Counted from the stretch's first letter, positions 48,783 to 61,340 are shown. The stretch: 64,000 nt of DNA from Stromatinia cepivora (GCA_014898415.1 RCTD01000014.1:868001-932000), one strand, 5' to 3'. Made by a program: numbers and translations. Notes: a model not told the origin generated them from the sequence alone.

Positions 48783-48804
48783 CTTATCATGAAAACATGA
48801 TAAG
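48783..48804. promoter_or_regulatory. Palindromic pair of GATA-factor sites
   Basis: CTTATCATG, AAAA, CATGATAAG forms a perfect 9-bp inverted repeat with a four-base loop. Each arm contains TGATAA, matching the HGATAR consensus of fungal GATA regulators such as AreA/Nit2, which activate amino-acid permease and amine oxidase genes. It lies about 185 bases upstream of the permease start. Confidence 0.55.
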
Positions 48805-49891
48805 ACGACTTTCATTCAAGTAAATGATAGCCAAATGACCGACACCTCACCCCAAACACCTGACATCTCACAGGTCCTTTGGTTTTGCCTCCTGCTTGAT
48901 CTGCACCTAAGCATATAAACACAGCGAAGGCATGCTGGAGTTATGTATGATTAGTAATTATTTCGCCTTGGGGATTTTGACCTATGAAGTTGATGAGCAT
49001 GAAACCCTTGTATGCATGCATACTTTGCAGAACCCTCGAGGATGTTTGGTGTTGCTCAATATCTTGACTTTCTTTCATCACTTTCGAGCAGAACCCTCTT
49101 CCTTGATACCCTCAAGCATAGCTTCTCCGCAATCGGTCTGGACGACAAACTTGTCTGAATCCTAACTTACCCATTCTTTTCACTGGACAGTTGCTCGCTG
49201 GAAAAAGAAAGACATGGTCCTGTTCCGGTCCTTGCTATATTGTATTATTGTACGACAGGTATGCGAAAAAAAGGAAATCTTGTGGGGAACGTCATGTTAA
49301 GCTCAGCGTGATTTGGCACATTCTTCAAGTGTAGGATCTTTTGGAACCCAAGGAGGAGCAATAACTCTTTCGGAATACCCGATTAGGATGGCAGAAGTAG
49401 GGGTCTTTTGGCAAGAATCTCAAATTCTTGAAGGAATTGAAGTTGATGTGAAGGCGGTGGTTGAGCGCGTCTAGTCAGCTTGCCGCCTTCAATTGCCGCA
49501 AAATTCTTGGCTGTAGTAGGTATACTTGAATCTTCCGAATGTCATATACCATCATGTCAAAAAGAACAATCAGCCCCTATCGAATAGATTGAAGACTTGG
49601 GCGGCCGAGTGATACCGCCGTATCTGATTGGGCAGATTATGTAACTTGGGGTGATATCACGGTAGGTCAAGATTATGCACGTGAAATTATGACCAATAAA
49701 ATAATCGGAGTGGATGAAAGTGGGTCATTCAATCTTTCTAATTTTATAAAAAACCACAATACCTCTATTCGGCCAAACGCATGATTAAATTCGATCATTA
49801 TTTTATATTTTCATGAGCTTATATCTTTCCCCATTATATTATTGTATTTTACCCAACCCTACTTGGCGATGAGGGGCCGAAAGACGAGATC

Positions 49892-49898
49892 TGATAAG
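49892..49898 (+). promoter_or_regulatory. GATA-factor site TGATAAG
   Basis: Matches HGATAR and lies about 275 bases upstream of the oxidoreductase start codon. A single short site can occur by chance. Confidence 0.35.
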
Positions 49899-50170
49899 AA
49901 TGCCGAGAGACCAGGAGATGTCACATTTCATCATCAAAATGCTTCCTTGATATGGAAAGTCAGCTTTAAGTATATCAGCAATTAGGTATAATTATTCACC
50001 TTCATACAATATCTTGACAATCACTTTTGGAATCATACACAGAAGAATCCTCAACATCTTCCGACACGCACTTAAGGTACGAGATTTGCTCGACTTTAGA
50101 TCCCTAGCATACTAATGTTCCATCAGAATCTCAAATAAATCTCAAAAATACGAGGTACCCTCCAGCAACT

Positions 50171-51678
50171 ATGAAGACTGTTCCCGAAACTTTAGGTATT
50201 CTTTCGATCTCTATAGCTCCAACAAAAACAGACTCAGGCCCAGCAGTATCCAAGTACTTACCGGTTTCCAACCCATCAGATTGTTTCTGGCAATCAGAAA
50301 AGCATAGTTTGCATGACCACCGCTCTACAGAGGAGCTCCCAACGCACAGCGATGTAGTCATTGTCGGTGCAGGGTACGCCGGTGTTAGTACCGCATATCA
50401 TCTAGTCAAGGAGGTTGGAGACTCACTCAAGTCAATCGCTATCATAGAAGCACGAGGCGCGTGTTCAGGTGCAACTGGTCGAAATGGAGGTCATATGAGA
50501 CCAGATTTGTATGGCCATATTCCAACTTACGTTGAGCGAGGAGGACCACGAGCAGGAGCCGAGATAGCCGAATTCGAAATCGCTCACGTCAAGGAAATCA
50601 AAAGACTTGTTGAGAAAGAGAAGATCGATTGTGACTTCAGTCTCTGCAGGACAATTGATGTATGGTGCAATGAGGAAATGGCAAAGAAAGCCAAGGCTGT
50701 CTATGACGAGATGGTGAAGAACGAGTTTGAATACATGGATGACGTCATCTTTCATACCGGGAAAGAAGTTGAGGGCGTAGGTGAAACTTCATACAATAAG
50801 GTTCTACATTGCTAACTCTCTACTAGATTTGCGGGGTTAAGGGTGCAAAGGCTTGTGCTTCATACACAGCTGGAAGTATGTGGCCTTATAAGTTCATCTT
50901 AGGGCTTCTTGAGATAATTTTGCCGACTGGAAAGGTCAACTTGCAAACCAACACACCCGTGACAAGTGTGGTCAGTGATACCAATGGAGGCTTTAATGTT
51001 GGGACAAGCCGAGGAACTACACATGCTAGCAAGATTGTATATGCCAATAATGCACACATCTCTGCTCTTTTGCCTGAATACGACCATAACATTATTCCTT
51101 CCAAAGGGATTTGTTGTCGCATAACTGTACCCGAGGGAAAAGTCGCACCGCTTCTCAACAACACATACATCAACCGAACAGAAGACAACACCCTTTCATA
51201 TCTCATCCCCAGAGCAGACGGTAGCATCGTCGTTGGTGGTGCCGCGTCAAAGTTCAAAGCTCATAAAAATCAATGGTATAATAACGTTGATGATAGTGTT
51301 CTCATTGATGCAGCAAAAGACTATTACAACAACTACATGCAGGAAACATTTAATGGATGGGAGGATTCTGAAGCCAAGGTCGACAATATCTGGACTGGAG
51401 TTATGGGATATTCTTACGACTCGAACCCTCACGTCGGTACAGTTCCTGGAAAGCCCAATCAGTTTGTTCTTGCTGGGTTTAATGGCCACGGCATGCCAGT
51501 CATTTGGTTATCTGGTAAAGCAATTGCCAAAATGCTGTCTGAAGACGTACCATTTGAGAACACAGGTCTGCCACGATTATTCAAAACTACTCAAGAGAGA
51601 ATAGACCGGGCGAAGAATGGAACAGAAGAACAGGGTGATGTTCTCGGTACCGGAAATCAAAAAGCGACAAAGCAATGA
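50171..51678 (+). CDS. FAD-dependent oxidoreductase (DAO family), amine/amino-acid oxidase-like
   Basis: Two exons (50171-50776, 50827-51678; 50-nt intron, phase 0) encode 485 residues. After a ~58-residue leader, the Rossmann FAD motif is V-V-I-V-G66-A-G-Y-A-G71, with the ribose-binding acidic residue at E93 (I-I-E-A-R). S-G-A-T-G-R-N-G-G-H (99-108) is the second FAD-contact loop typical of DAO proteins related to gamma-glutamylputrescine oxidase. The C-terminal FAD loop is G-F-N-G-H-G-M-P. Such enzymes oxidise secondary or primary amines or amino acids to imines with H2O2. The divergent permease relic and the GATA sites suggest nitrogen scavenging from an amine or amino acid. No targeting signal is obvious; the exact substrate is unknown. 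Confidence 0.9.
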
Positions 51679-54600
51679 AATACCCCTCGTCTTCAGTTGC
51701 TCTCCTACTGCTCTTGCAATTCAGAACAGTCATAAATAGCTCGACTGAGAGGAATTGAATCTAAGATGCAGTTTTTTCTGGACCTCGTTCAGAGTAGCAA
51801 CTTACCTGCTTGGTATCGAAAACTTTTGGTCATACTACGGCTGCTGAAAACACGGGTATTTGGCGTCAATCATCAACGTTGCAGATTTGAGTAATGGCTT
51901 TGGAGTCAAAACAGAAACTATTACCAGTATATACACATTTTTTAATAGATCGCGAAGTTCACGGTCATCTTTTGATGTTTCATATATCGATCGCATCATT
52001 CATCGTTGTCTGCACAATAAACTCGTTTAATGGCATTCAAACCATGATATTGTCTCTTTGTAATTTGTTGTTGCTGTCCTTTAGTTTGTGACTATCGTGA
52101 ACCTGAAGCGAGATCGAGACTTTACAATTTTCCCGTTTCAATGTGGAATTGTCATTGCCGAAATTGTATAATTTCTAGTGAAATCGTCCCCATGGCCATA
52201 TATCAGCTCGCGTTACTTCCGCTTCAAATATAAATGCAATGATACCTGCCTACACCGTCCCAAAACCTTCCTCCGAGCAAGTGCGACATATGATGAATGT
52301 TCTCAAAAACACCTTGTTCTGCATTTTCCCCCTCGTGTTGACTAAGAACTTACTAGTACTCCCAAGTAGAGAGTGAACCTAAATACTGGCCTTGGGACTA
52401 AGTTAAGAGAAGAATTGAGGAATTGGCACCGTGAATAATGTCCTGGGTGATTGTACCTAGATATTTTATTCATATCCACTTCATTTTGTTGCTGATGTAG
52501 CTACTTGCAAGTATGCTTTTTATCATGATTGTGGGTGCTGATTACAGTTTGAAGTAAGAATTATGTAAGAGTGAACAATGTTGGATTCTGAGTGGCGAAA
52601 GCTGTATTCTCAGATATCGATTGGCCTCAAAGTGAAGTTGATCATGAGCCCAGGTAGGAAGTTTTATATGTGGAGTAGGTGTCTTGCCTTGGGTATTGAA
52701 GTTTCATGGCTTTAAGGAGATGATGATTATGAGTGGATTATTTGACAAGACGAAGATTAATTTAACAGAGGAAGACTGATAACTATTTAAATGTTCTTGA
52801 AGTGTTGGCACTGGTATATACCTATGATTCGCTACCGTTTACATTCTTTATCGCCGCGTTGGAATTTGAGAATGAGAGGTGAATAGAGGGGCCTGAATGT
52901 ATGTGATACATATGATTGTGTATGCGTGTGCTTCACCGGCCTGAGCCGGGCTTTCGGAATAATATTGCATGAGAAATGCCTTGTCCTGGTGCATTCGATG
53001 TTGTGTCATACTTCTTGATCGGATCAGTTTATGGGAAAGAGTGAGCTTATATATTTTGGAGAGAACCCTGGAAGGGGGGATCCTGGATATGAATATACAA
53101 GTTGGTTAATGATGACAAAGGAACAGAGTATTAGCAAGCGAATAAGCCATTCATACTTGCATGCACAAGTGCATTAACATTCATTACCCTCTTTGATAAT
53201 TGGATTTCATTTCTCTCTATTTCCCACCTGATCTATGTATATAGTGTCGGGAATAATAACAGCGCATTATTCGGCTTGAAAAAACTCCTACGCCAAAGTC
53301 TATGGAATATGGCAATACATCGAGCTATCTATCAGAAGACTGACTATTCTAGCCGTATTTTCTTCGAGGGTAAGAATTTTGTTGTCAGATTTCCTGGTAT
53401 ACCCACATGATATCATCGTTATTCAGCAATCTGAGTAAAACTCAACCTTCATTTCAAACTCACAATATTTTGGCAAGCCTGGTGTAATCGTAGTGATAAT
53501 TGCACTTTGGGCAAATTTTAGTACTAGGAAAGCTGTTTTTATTAGAACTTCTACAACCCTAAGTGCGTTAAATGATTCATGTTACTCGAGGAACTTTGCT
53601 ATTTCGAGGATATAAAAGCTTATGATTATCACAAATCATATTCATGGTTCCGACTTCGAAGAGAGGAATGAATTGAGGAGAGTCTCGGTCAGAAGTGAGC
53701 ATTGGAGTCTGGTATGAGATGCTTTGCCAAATTGTAGACATAAAATCAGGTTTTTGGGGTAGCTACTCACTCTGATATATTCTTGGGCTAGGGCTTGGTA
53801 CGATAGTAAAAATCTTCTATAACAACAGCAATTTTGCGTAGTTGATGATTGGATTGTACGGCAACCTGTGAGATGAAAATCTACAAAGCCAAGAGACATG
53901 AACGCATAATTGCGGCGGCAAATATGGAAAGTAATTTCCCATTTATCGGATATCGTGCGCTGTACTCTAGAGGTTGAGCTCTCAAATATATCGCTGGTGC
54001 CTTTTGTACTAGAGCCTGCATACCGCCACTGAAATAGACATCTTATGAATAATGAAGCATATGAATAGAGGTTCAATTGAATTGCCGCAGATTTCCTCTT
54101 TATCTCATCGCTAAAATTGACATAGTTTTGTTGTCACATGTCGTGTATTTCACCATCGTCGCTTTGAGAAAGCTTGTCACTGTCATAAAACGATAGTCAT
54201 TCCTGTCAATACCGTGTAATCATTGGATGGTTAATCAAGAATTACTTTCGATTTTTCAGCACTTTCGCGTCTAACAGCTCTACTTTTCCAAGAGTTATGA
54301 GTTATTGTAAGGACCAATCCTGAGTGAGCACACTATGCCGAAGGAAGTAAATACCTCATATATAACCCTCGTCAGAATTTCATGTACAATTTATCATGTA
54401 TTCACTTCCGACATATTAACAGGAAGTTTTTAGAATTAATCTCGAAAGAAGCTTCATGCTGCGGCTGCAGCTGCATTAAAAAAGTAGTGAATAAGAGAAC
54501 TTTTCGCGTACTGCTGAGTGCAATTAATCTAAATCTGGATATATAAGTTCTTCGTGAAACTTAGCCATTTGGTTTCACACAAGAACAGAGCACGAATAGG

Positions 54601-55497
54601 GGAGAATGATAAAGGACGACTCAACATTACCACTAAACCTCGATGTAATCTGATAAATAAATACTGTTATTCACGGGGATGAACTTGCGACTTTGCTGGG
54701 TTTCGTGGTACTAAATGCAAAATACTGGCCAATGTCGTTTAGTTGTTGTCTGAAATATTGTTTGATTGTCGGTAATTTTTTTTTTCCAAAAGACAAGATG
54801 ACAATATGAGATGGTGAGTTACGAATAAATCCATGACTTGAGCAACCATTGAAAACTACCGTCGAACAGCCTGTTTGGTACCACGCGAGCAACAGCTTTT
54901 GGTTGATAAAGATTATCTCCAGATGTAGAAATTGAGCAAATTTGTCTAGGAAGAGTTCGGACGATGTCTCAGCATAAGCTACTAGTGATATATACTTAAA
55001 AGGCTTGTAAGAGCTCTTTTAAAACAGAGTAAGAGAATCGGAAAGGAAAGAAGCGTTTTGGTAATGTGTAGTACGGCTTGTAGAAGTAAGAACGTTGTTT
55101 CAAGCAAAGTCTTCCGTATATTGATCAGAATAAATCTGGTCGGTATCGTTAAGTGTCACACATTGAACATAAGGACCTCGGATGTCGACAAAGTAAGATG
55201 CGTTGGGCACTGGCCCTCCAATTGGGACAATGACGGAAGTAAAAAAAATGTACACAAATGAGATCGATAACTTTTGTCTATAATTTTGGAAAAACAAGCA
55301 TGATGTAAGTAGTTGATTTGACCATTGTCATACAGAAATACCAACGCAAGAAGGAACCAAAGCCCATCCCTAATCATAAAATATTGTCATATATGTATGT
55401 ATATCATCTAAAAACCATCGCAAAGGTTTATGTACTCTAAGAAACATTATTCGTGGAACCATTTCCAAATCATAGCAAAATCAAACCGCACACACAT
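51679..55497. other. Long intergenic interval
   Basis: No gene supported over 3.8 kb. The longest open frame (53642-54076 minus, 144 codons) has mixed composition, no domain and no upstream promoter-like context, so it is not called. The sequence around 52940 (CACCGGCCTGAGCCGGGC) can form a short hairpin. Confidence 0.4.
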
Positions 55498-56580
55498 CTA
55501 AACGGAGGATAGCTTAGCAGCCTCAACATCACTGTTACTGGCGCTAATCCCCTCGCTAGTCTTTTCCCTCAACTCCTCCTGTTTCTTCATCTTCTTCTTC
55601 GTGCCTAGACCGCCCAATCCAGTCATCGCCTCTTTGAATGTAATCGCAGGATTGAAGAGGTTTAGTGCAAAACACGCCACGATAACCATAACCCCTTCAA
55701 ATCCAATAAATAGGTTTTGCTTCCTGATAAGATTTCCTGTCCATCCTTCTGCTAATTCGGCAACTCTGTACACAGATCTCCAGAAGATACAGATAGTAGC
55801 AAGAGCAAGAGCGATTACAAATCCCTTGAAGCCTTTGGAAGAGCGAAGGGTTATAAAAGCGGGGTTTTGGTCGAATGCTGCGGAACCGAGGGATCTGTAT
55901 CGGGAGCGTGTGCGAATTGCAAAATCGACGCAGAGAATCATGAAGATTAATAGAGTGAAAACTTGGAATGCAAGACCGGCTACCATGATGTTATCGCCAG
56001 TGTCTGGTGATTTGTTCTGGTGTGAGGCTGCGGATGCCAATCCACCACCTGCGGCTTGAAGGAGAAGGGACATGAGATCACAAGGGATGAACTATGAGAT
56101 AGTTAGTTTCATATATATAGAGGCGCAAATGGCAATGATGCATCGGGTACATACAATTCTGGTATAAGCTTCTGGACTAATCCGTGAATTCTCCGGTCCA
56201 AACGCATACACGATTCTTCTCAAGCACAAATAGATCCCTCCTGCCATAAACGCCGGCGCAATTGTCAAGCAAACGATTTGCATTAGAAATCCATTCTGTT
56301 GCCATTGATTCTCCCAACTCATTATACGACCCACATACCCGATGACTTCGAGTATAACACCGGCGCACATGGCGAATGTGAAGGCCGTTGCGCGACGAGT
56401 GAATGCATATGTAAGGACAAATCCGAGGAATGAGATGCAAAAAAGAGCGAGGAAAGCGGCGTTTGCGCCGATTGATACACGATAGAAATAATAGGATGTA
56501 GAGATGGGACAGGTATCGATTGTGCAGTCCGCATATCTATCGAGTTTATTTCGAGGGAGAAGCGCAAGGAGGGAATTCAT
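55498..56580 (-). CDS. RTA1-family seven-transmembrane protein (lipid-translocating exporter-like)
   Basis: Two exons on the minus strand (56580-56155, 56091-55498; 63-nt intron, phase 0) encode 339 residues. Seven hydrophobic segments lie at about 36-60, 66-86, 98-121, 140-160, 177-198, 230-250 and 268-288. Family landmarks include E-V-I-G-Y-V-G-R near 78-85, the short second-to-third loop, and W-R-S-V-Y-R-V-A-E at 245-253. The C-terminal tail is charged and cytosolic. RTA1/RSB1-like proteins are fungal plasma-membrane proteins linked to resistance to aminocholesterols and toxic compounds and to export of long-chain bases; the actual substrate of this member is unknown. Two Cys residues in the N-terminal region (19, 24) may form a disulphide outside. 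Confidence 0.92.
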
Positions 56581-58196
56581 GGTGGCGATGGTTCGAGGAT
56601 AAAAATGATGATAGATTTTTTGTTCCTCAGTTGATGAAATGATGGAAAATTAGACTATAACGAATGTCTAGAAACTCGCGGCAATGGCTCAACGAGTGAA
56701 AGGCTGGAAAGCTCGATTTATAGAGTGAAAAGTAAGATGTAAGAATGGGGGCATAAGTGATAAATAGGAAAATCTGACACGGTGTGAAAAACACTCTCCG
56801 TGTCCGTTTGTAGATAGGCCAGACAAGATTTCAAAACAATACCAAACAAAACACGTCAAGAAGATGATTTGGCCTTAAAAACCAAATACTAGAAAAACAA
56901 CAAGGGAAAAAGACTTACGTGAGGGTTGTCATCATTTTGGATTTTAAACGGCTCTGTAGTCCCTTTGTTGAGAACGAGCTGACGTTCATGAGTGGAGGAA
57001 TTTGATAGATGACATGGAATTTCGGAGCCACTACGGGCCCGGTCGTCAGAATTTGCCTAGTATTGACTAGCATCATGGGAATGGTGGCTATATTTGTTGT
57101 TTTTATGGAGATTTGATTATCTTTCTTTTAAATCTGAGAAAATATTAACGAAAGCGATGTTAATGGCTTTTTGAAGCAGATGGTCGGCTATTAAGCTATT
57201 AGCTCTTCCTGCAAATATCTTTCATTGTAAAACTTCTACTGCAGACAAAAGAAAATGAATTATAAATGTCCCCTTCCAAAGTTGACACTTTAGCCAGTTG
57301 GGTCAGCAAATTTCATTCCTCATACCTGAGCGGTTCCAGGTATTCCGTTCTATCTCTTATCTAGACCTATCAAGCTATCAGGCTCTGTAACCGAGTCTCA
57401 TAGATGTCGCTTACATCTAGGCCTAGACCTTGTTTTTCTCAATTCCTGTGCTTAAGCTCAATTCGTGTCTTGATCCGATCGGAATTTGTAGTATCCGAGT
57501 CTTTTGTTGTGATTTTTAAAAGTAAGAAATCTCCTCCTCTCCCCCGACAGAAACCATTAATTCATCTAAAGCCGTTCTCAATAGAGTTTTCCCTGGGTTT
57601 GGTATGGTTAGATGAGTTATCAAGTACCTAGACAAATTAGAATCGCTTGGCCAAATAGTGTTTGGATTCTCGAACAAAACGCCCCAAGACTGTTGAAAAA
57701 CTCATCCTATATATGAGGCCGTTCCTTTCTCATCGATACGTTATTATGAGCTATTTGATTACCACCAGTATTAGATCCGTCATTTGTATCATCGATTCAG
57801 TAATCGACAGAATCTCATGATGTCTGATTACGATTCCAGAAGAAATCATGATGAGAACCCACAAGTGGTGAGTGATCGTTCGGTAGTTACGATACGCTTT
57901 GTTTTAAGCTTCAATTGATTCCTTAAATTTATGAGGTACATTTCGTTTTACCAACACCAGTTGCAATTCATTAGCGGTAGTTTTAGGTAATTGAGTATTG
58001 CGCCTTCAGAAATAGCCTGAGTGTCAAAGAGTTTCGTTTAACAATTTTTGTAAAAACAGCCCGGTCCTCCCTCTGGAAAACCTTGGAAGCACATGTGAAA
58101 ATCCCCAGCGGTGCGGCCCGCATATGTTAGGCATATAGACGAGCAAAATATTGGAAACGAAAAATCCATCCTTCTTCCTCATTTGAGACAAAGCTA
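56581..58196. other. Intergenic interval
   Basis: No gene supported. The upstream part serves as the RTA1 promoter. The open frame at 57404-57631 lacks any domain. Nothing else of note was seen. Confidence 0.4.
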
Positions 58197-59107
58197 TCAC
58201 GTAGCCAAGGATGGCAAGTAAATATCAGAGGACTTTTGCTCCGTGAGCCTTTCCCCAAGCTCAATTAACCTAGGATCGATAGACGGTAGCGCAATTTCAA
58301 AATCATTCTCATTGAAGATGGCAGCATAAAAGTCCCAGCTAAAGGAAACCACTGGCTGTTCCTCGTCCTGTTTCGTTTCAAACACGAAGTGATAGGATCG
58401 GAGAACTGCAATTTTGTTAGAGCTAGCAATGGTAACAATCGAGGGCGGAGAACTTACTGGGTCGAGGAGTAACGCCGGTCTCCCTCATGTAGGTGATTAG
58501 CACCCAGAACCTCTTAGTGGAGGGTTCCTTATCCCTTGTGAGAATAAAGGTTTCGGCGATAGACTTGGCAGTCATTTCCAGTCTTTCCGCTACGCCATCT
58601 GGGTATGTGAAGCTCGTTAAGACCTTATAGACCGCTTCTTGGTAAAGAGACTTGTCGCCATGATAGTTGCCGATTGGGAAGTCTTGTGGCGAACGACTTG
58701 ATTGGCCATCCATCGCCATCCTGTGAAGTCTGTAAGTTTGTATTCGTCTCCAATCAAATGACACGAGTTTACCATGGTGACTTCTGTACCAGATACTCAA
58801 GGAGTCTTACTCGATACGAACTCCGAGTAAGGCCAGATTCTAGTGAATCATCTTTAGGCAATTCCCCTCCTCCGACTTTGTCATACACGGTTCTCTCCAC
58901 TCTGGAGAAAGAATAGTAGTTGTTGGCTTTGAGATTTGATAGCGTACGCTCACTTTGATCCTTGGAGATCTGATTGACGAAGAATGCAGTTTGAACATCG
59001 TTGTCACTTAATGCTTGCTTGACAGCTTTTTCGGTCGCTTCGTCTGCTCGTACTTCAATATTAGAGACTAAGTCGGACGGGATATCTGGCTTTGCTTGAT
59101 TGCTCAT
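58197..59107 (-). CDS. Orphan fungal protein, divergent-pair member 1
   Basis: Three exons on the minus strand (59107-58773, 58720-58458, 58405-58197; two 52-nt introns, phases 2 and 1) encode 268 residues. No signal peptide or membrane segment. The N-terminal ~110 residues are charged and helical, ending D-D-S-L-E-S...L-L-E-Y-L-V-Q-K-S-P-W. A second helical part (about 130-195) carries L-T-S-F-T and A-E-T-F-I-L-T-R. The last ~70 residues appear beta-rich (V-V-S-F-S-W-D-F-Y-A-A-I-F) and finish with a helix. The gene at 60381 is a diverged paralogue with both introns at equivalent positions and phases. I cannot name the family. A TATAAGTA motif near 59205 lies ~100 bases upstream. Confidence 0.78.
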
Positions 59108-60380
59108 ATTGAAGGATTTCCTTAGAAGCGATTATGTTTAATAATGGCAGATTAAAGGTGTAGAAAGATCTTTGAAATGTTTTCTCTTAGGGGTTTGTAT
59201 ACTTATAATGGAGCTCTTATGAACGCTTCGGTTTTAATGGCGATTGTTTTGCACGATGATCAGCTTGCACCTCCAAGCTCGGGATTATCGGTCTGGCTTT
59301 AGATTCCGTCAATCCCACTATTCTTTGTGGCAGGTCTATGTCGCGGGCGTGCAGTTTATGGTCACAATGCCGCCTAAGTCCTCTCCAAAGAGAGGAGTTT
59401 CTGCCTAGTGAAGCTTTACGCATGAGAGCTGACAACACGGCCTGGCCCAGTGCGACAAGGGATTTTCCCAAAGTCACACTGCAGTGGTGACGTGGTGAAG
59501 GCTAATATTGATCAACTCTTTTCATTAACCAGTGGAATAGTCTATCCGAGTAGCAACCCGAGTCGGGATTGTTCGAGAGCAACTATAGAAAAATGAGCAA
59601 TCAATCGATCCGCCAATCTCTCCGAATCTAGCTACTTCCCCTCGCTTCCCCCCCCCCCCCGCGCCCCTCTTCTCAGATGCTACCCTTTACCTAATTGATT
59701 CTCATCAATCAATCGGATGTCTCATCCAGATAGAAACTTTCTATTACGTTCTATTCCCATTAGTTAGGGTCGCCCGCGGGGGTGGGGGGTTTGGTTAATG
59801 GAAGGGGCAGAAAAGAGGGGTTTCTGCGTTGATGAGAACTATCGAATGCATCACGATTCACGGCAGATGTAGGGAGGCTTTATTGTGGTTCTAGTCTTTT
59901 CCGAAACAGGATGTCTCTTCGACGATCGAATAGATCCTACTCGTGCTGCTAGAAAGTATGTCACACTCTACTCTTAAGCACATACCACAAAATGGTAAAC
60001 TACAAGGGATAGTACATTTAATCAATGCAGGTTTCACTGATCGCGTCATAATTGCATGTGCCCCTCATTTTAGACACCCATAATCCAGCACAGCACGTAG
60101 CACTTGTTGGCTGAATGACATTAAACATAGGTGTTCACGACTCCGCAGGCCCCTCTTTAAATGGCTCGGATGTGCAGTCCCCAGCTTTCAGCTTCCCAAG
60201 GTGGCCCCACCTCATGAAGTGGGGAGAATACCATCAACCCTATCGTTCATCAGATGATACATTGAATATAGAAATATAAAGATGCGCCATGTTCATCTTA
60301 TAAAATGATATTCTCAAGTCAGTAACAATATCATCTCATTTACACAGTCCTACTTCATAGATCAAATAAATTTCCCAAAA
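59108..60380. promoter_or_regulatory. Shared upstream region of the divergent orphan pair
   Basis: A 1.27-kb region between the two start codons. It contains a 13-base C run at 59648-59660 followed by GCGCCCC, and a G-rich stretch at 59770-59790. An open frame at 59217-59477 (minus) has no domain. Both ends have TATA-like elements. Confidence 0.5.
60299..60304 (+). promoter_or_regulatory. TATA box of orphan-pair member 2
   Basis: TATAAA lies 77-82 bases upstream of the start codon at 60381, with a CA-rich leader between. Confidence 0.45.
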
Positions 60381-61340
60381 ATGTCTTCAGTTCTCACCGC
60401 AAAATCACCCATCATCCTCCCGGTTCCTCCCTTGGACCTGGGTAATATGCCCTTTGCCGGGGTAGGAGACCCAGATGAGACCCTTGAGAAGGCCAAGAAA
60501 GATCGAGAAGTTGGCTCTGCAGCTCAATACATCAATTTTCCCAAGGACATCCCCGAAGAAGCTCGTGCGCTTTTGGTCCAGTATGAGAAAGCCATTCTGA
60601 GCTATCGCAGCTGGGCCAGTCTCAGATGGTGGAATACCACCTATGCTAGTTCTACCGTGCCTCAGGATGAATCCATAGAATCGTCTGCGAAGCGGATTGG
60701 CTATTGTGCTCGAGTAGCTGAATATGACATGAAGCATACTCCCTGGTAAGCAGCAGAATTCTTTCCACGTCTAATGCGATAGTTTGAGGTCGATTTTAAT
60801 GAAAATTTAACAGGTTGGCAATGTCCAGGAGCGAAATCAAAAATAAGACCATCGATACCAGCACCAGGACTTTCCACGCCGTTCTCGTTGATGCAATCCT
60901 AGAGGGCTTTGTCTCTTTGCCATCCTCTGCATATGACACGCTTGAGGCAGTCTTTAAAGTCATCACTACCGCTATTGAGACCAGATCCACTGTCAGTGAC
61001 AACATCCAACAATACATAATCTCAGAGCGCTACGAATACTCAGAAGTCACAAGAACCATTCGGTCATGTAAGTTGCAGTGTCCCCAATCGCTTATATCAA
61101 AAACAGTACTAACCTTGTAAAGTCATTCGCACCTCCATGTTCGAAATTACTCAAGAGATGGTCGAAGTTCACAAAAAGAAGAGCCACTCAACCTCTATCC
61201 ATGTGCAAATCTCATACAACGAGTACGAAGCCCAATTCAATATGGATGATTGGGCTGTGGCTGCTGACCTCATTGAAGAATGGAAGAAGAAGCAGATGGA
61301 GGACTATGTTGGGGATGACACTATTGAGGTTCCTTTCTGA
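60381..61340 (+). CDS. Orphan fungal protein, divergent-pair member 2
   Basis: Three exons (60381-60745, 60814-61067, 61123-61340; introns of 68 and 55 nt, phases 2 and 1) encode 278 residues. No signal peptide or membrane helix. After a Pro-rich N-terminus, Y-I-N-F-P-K-D-I-P-E-E-A-R begins a helical region ending P-Q-D-E-S-I-E-S...V-A-E-Y-D-M-K-H-T-P-W. That aligns with P-K-D-D-S-L-E-S...L-L-E-Y...S-P-W in member 1. The middle (L-V-D-A-I-L-E-G-F-V-S-L-P) and the beta-rich end (H-V-Q-I-S-Y-N-E-Y-E-A-Q-F-N-M-D-D-W) also align. The first intron splits the Trp codon of P-W in both genes. Function unknown. Confidence 0.8.

Larger units (their letters stand above)
48598..50170. promoter_or_regulatory. 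Shared divergent promoter of the permease pseudogene and FAD oxidoreductase
   Basis: A 1.57-kb region between divergent start codons. It contains several GATA-factor core sites, including an inverted pair (48783-48804) and TGATAAG at 49892-49898. The last ~120 bases hold the oxidoreductase leader. No other gene is visible; the open frame at 48932-49165 has no support. Confidence 0.5.

Noticed and set aside
53642..54076. 144-codon minus-strand frame
   Set aside because: No domain and irregular composition; another frame of the same stretch looks equally protein-like, so coding is unsupported.
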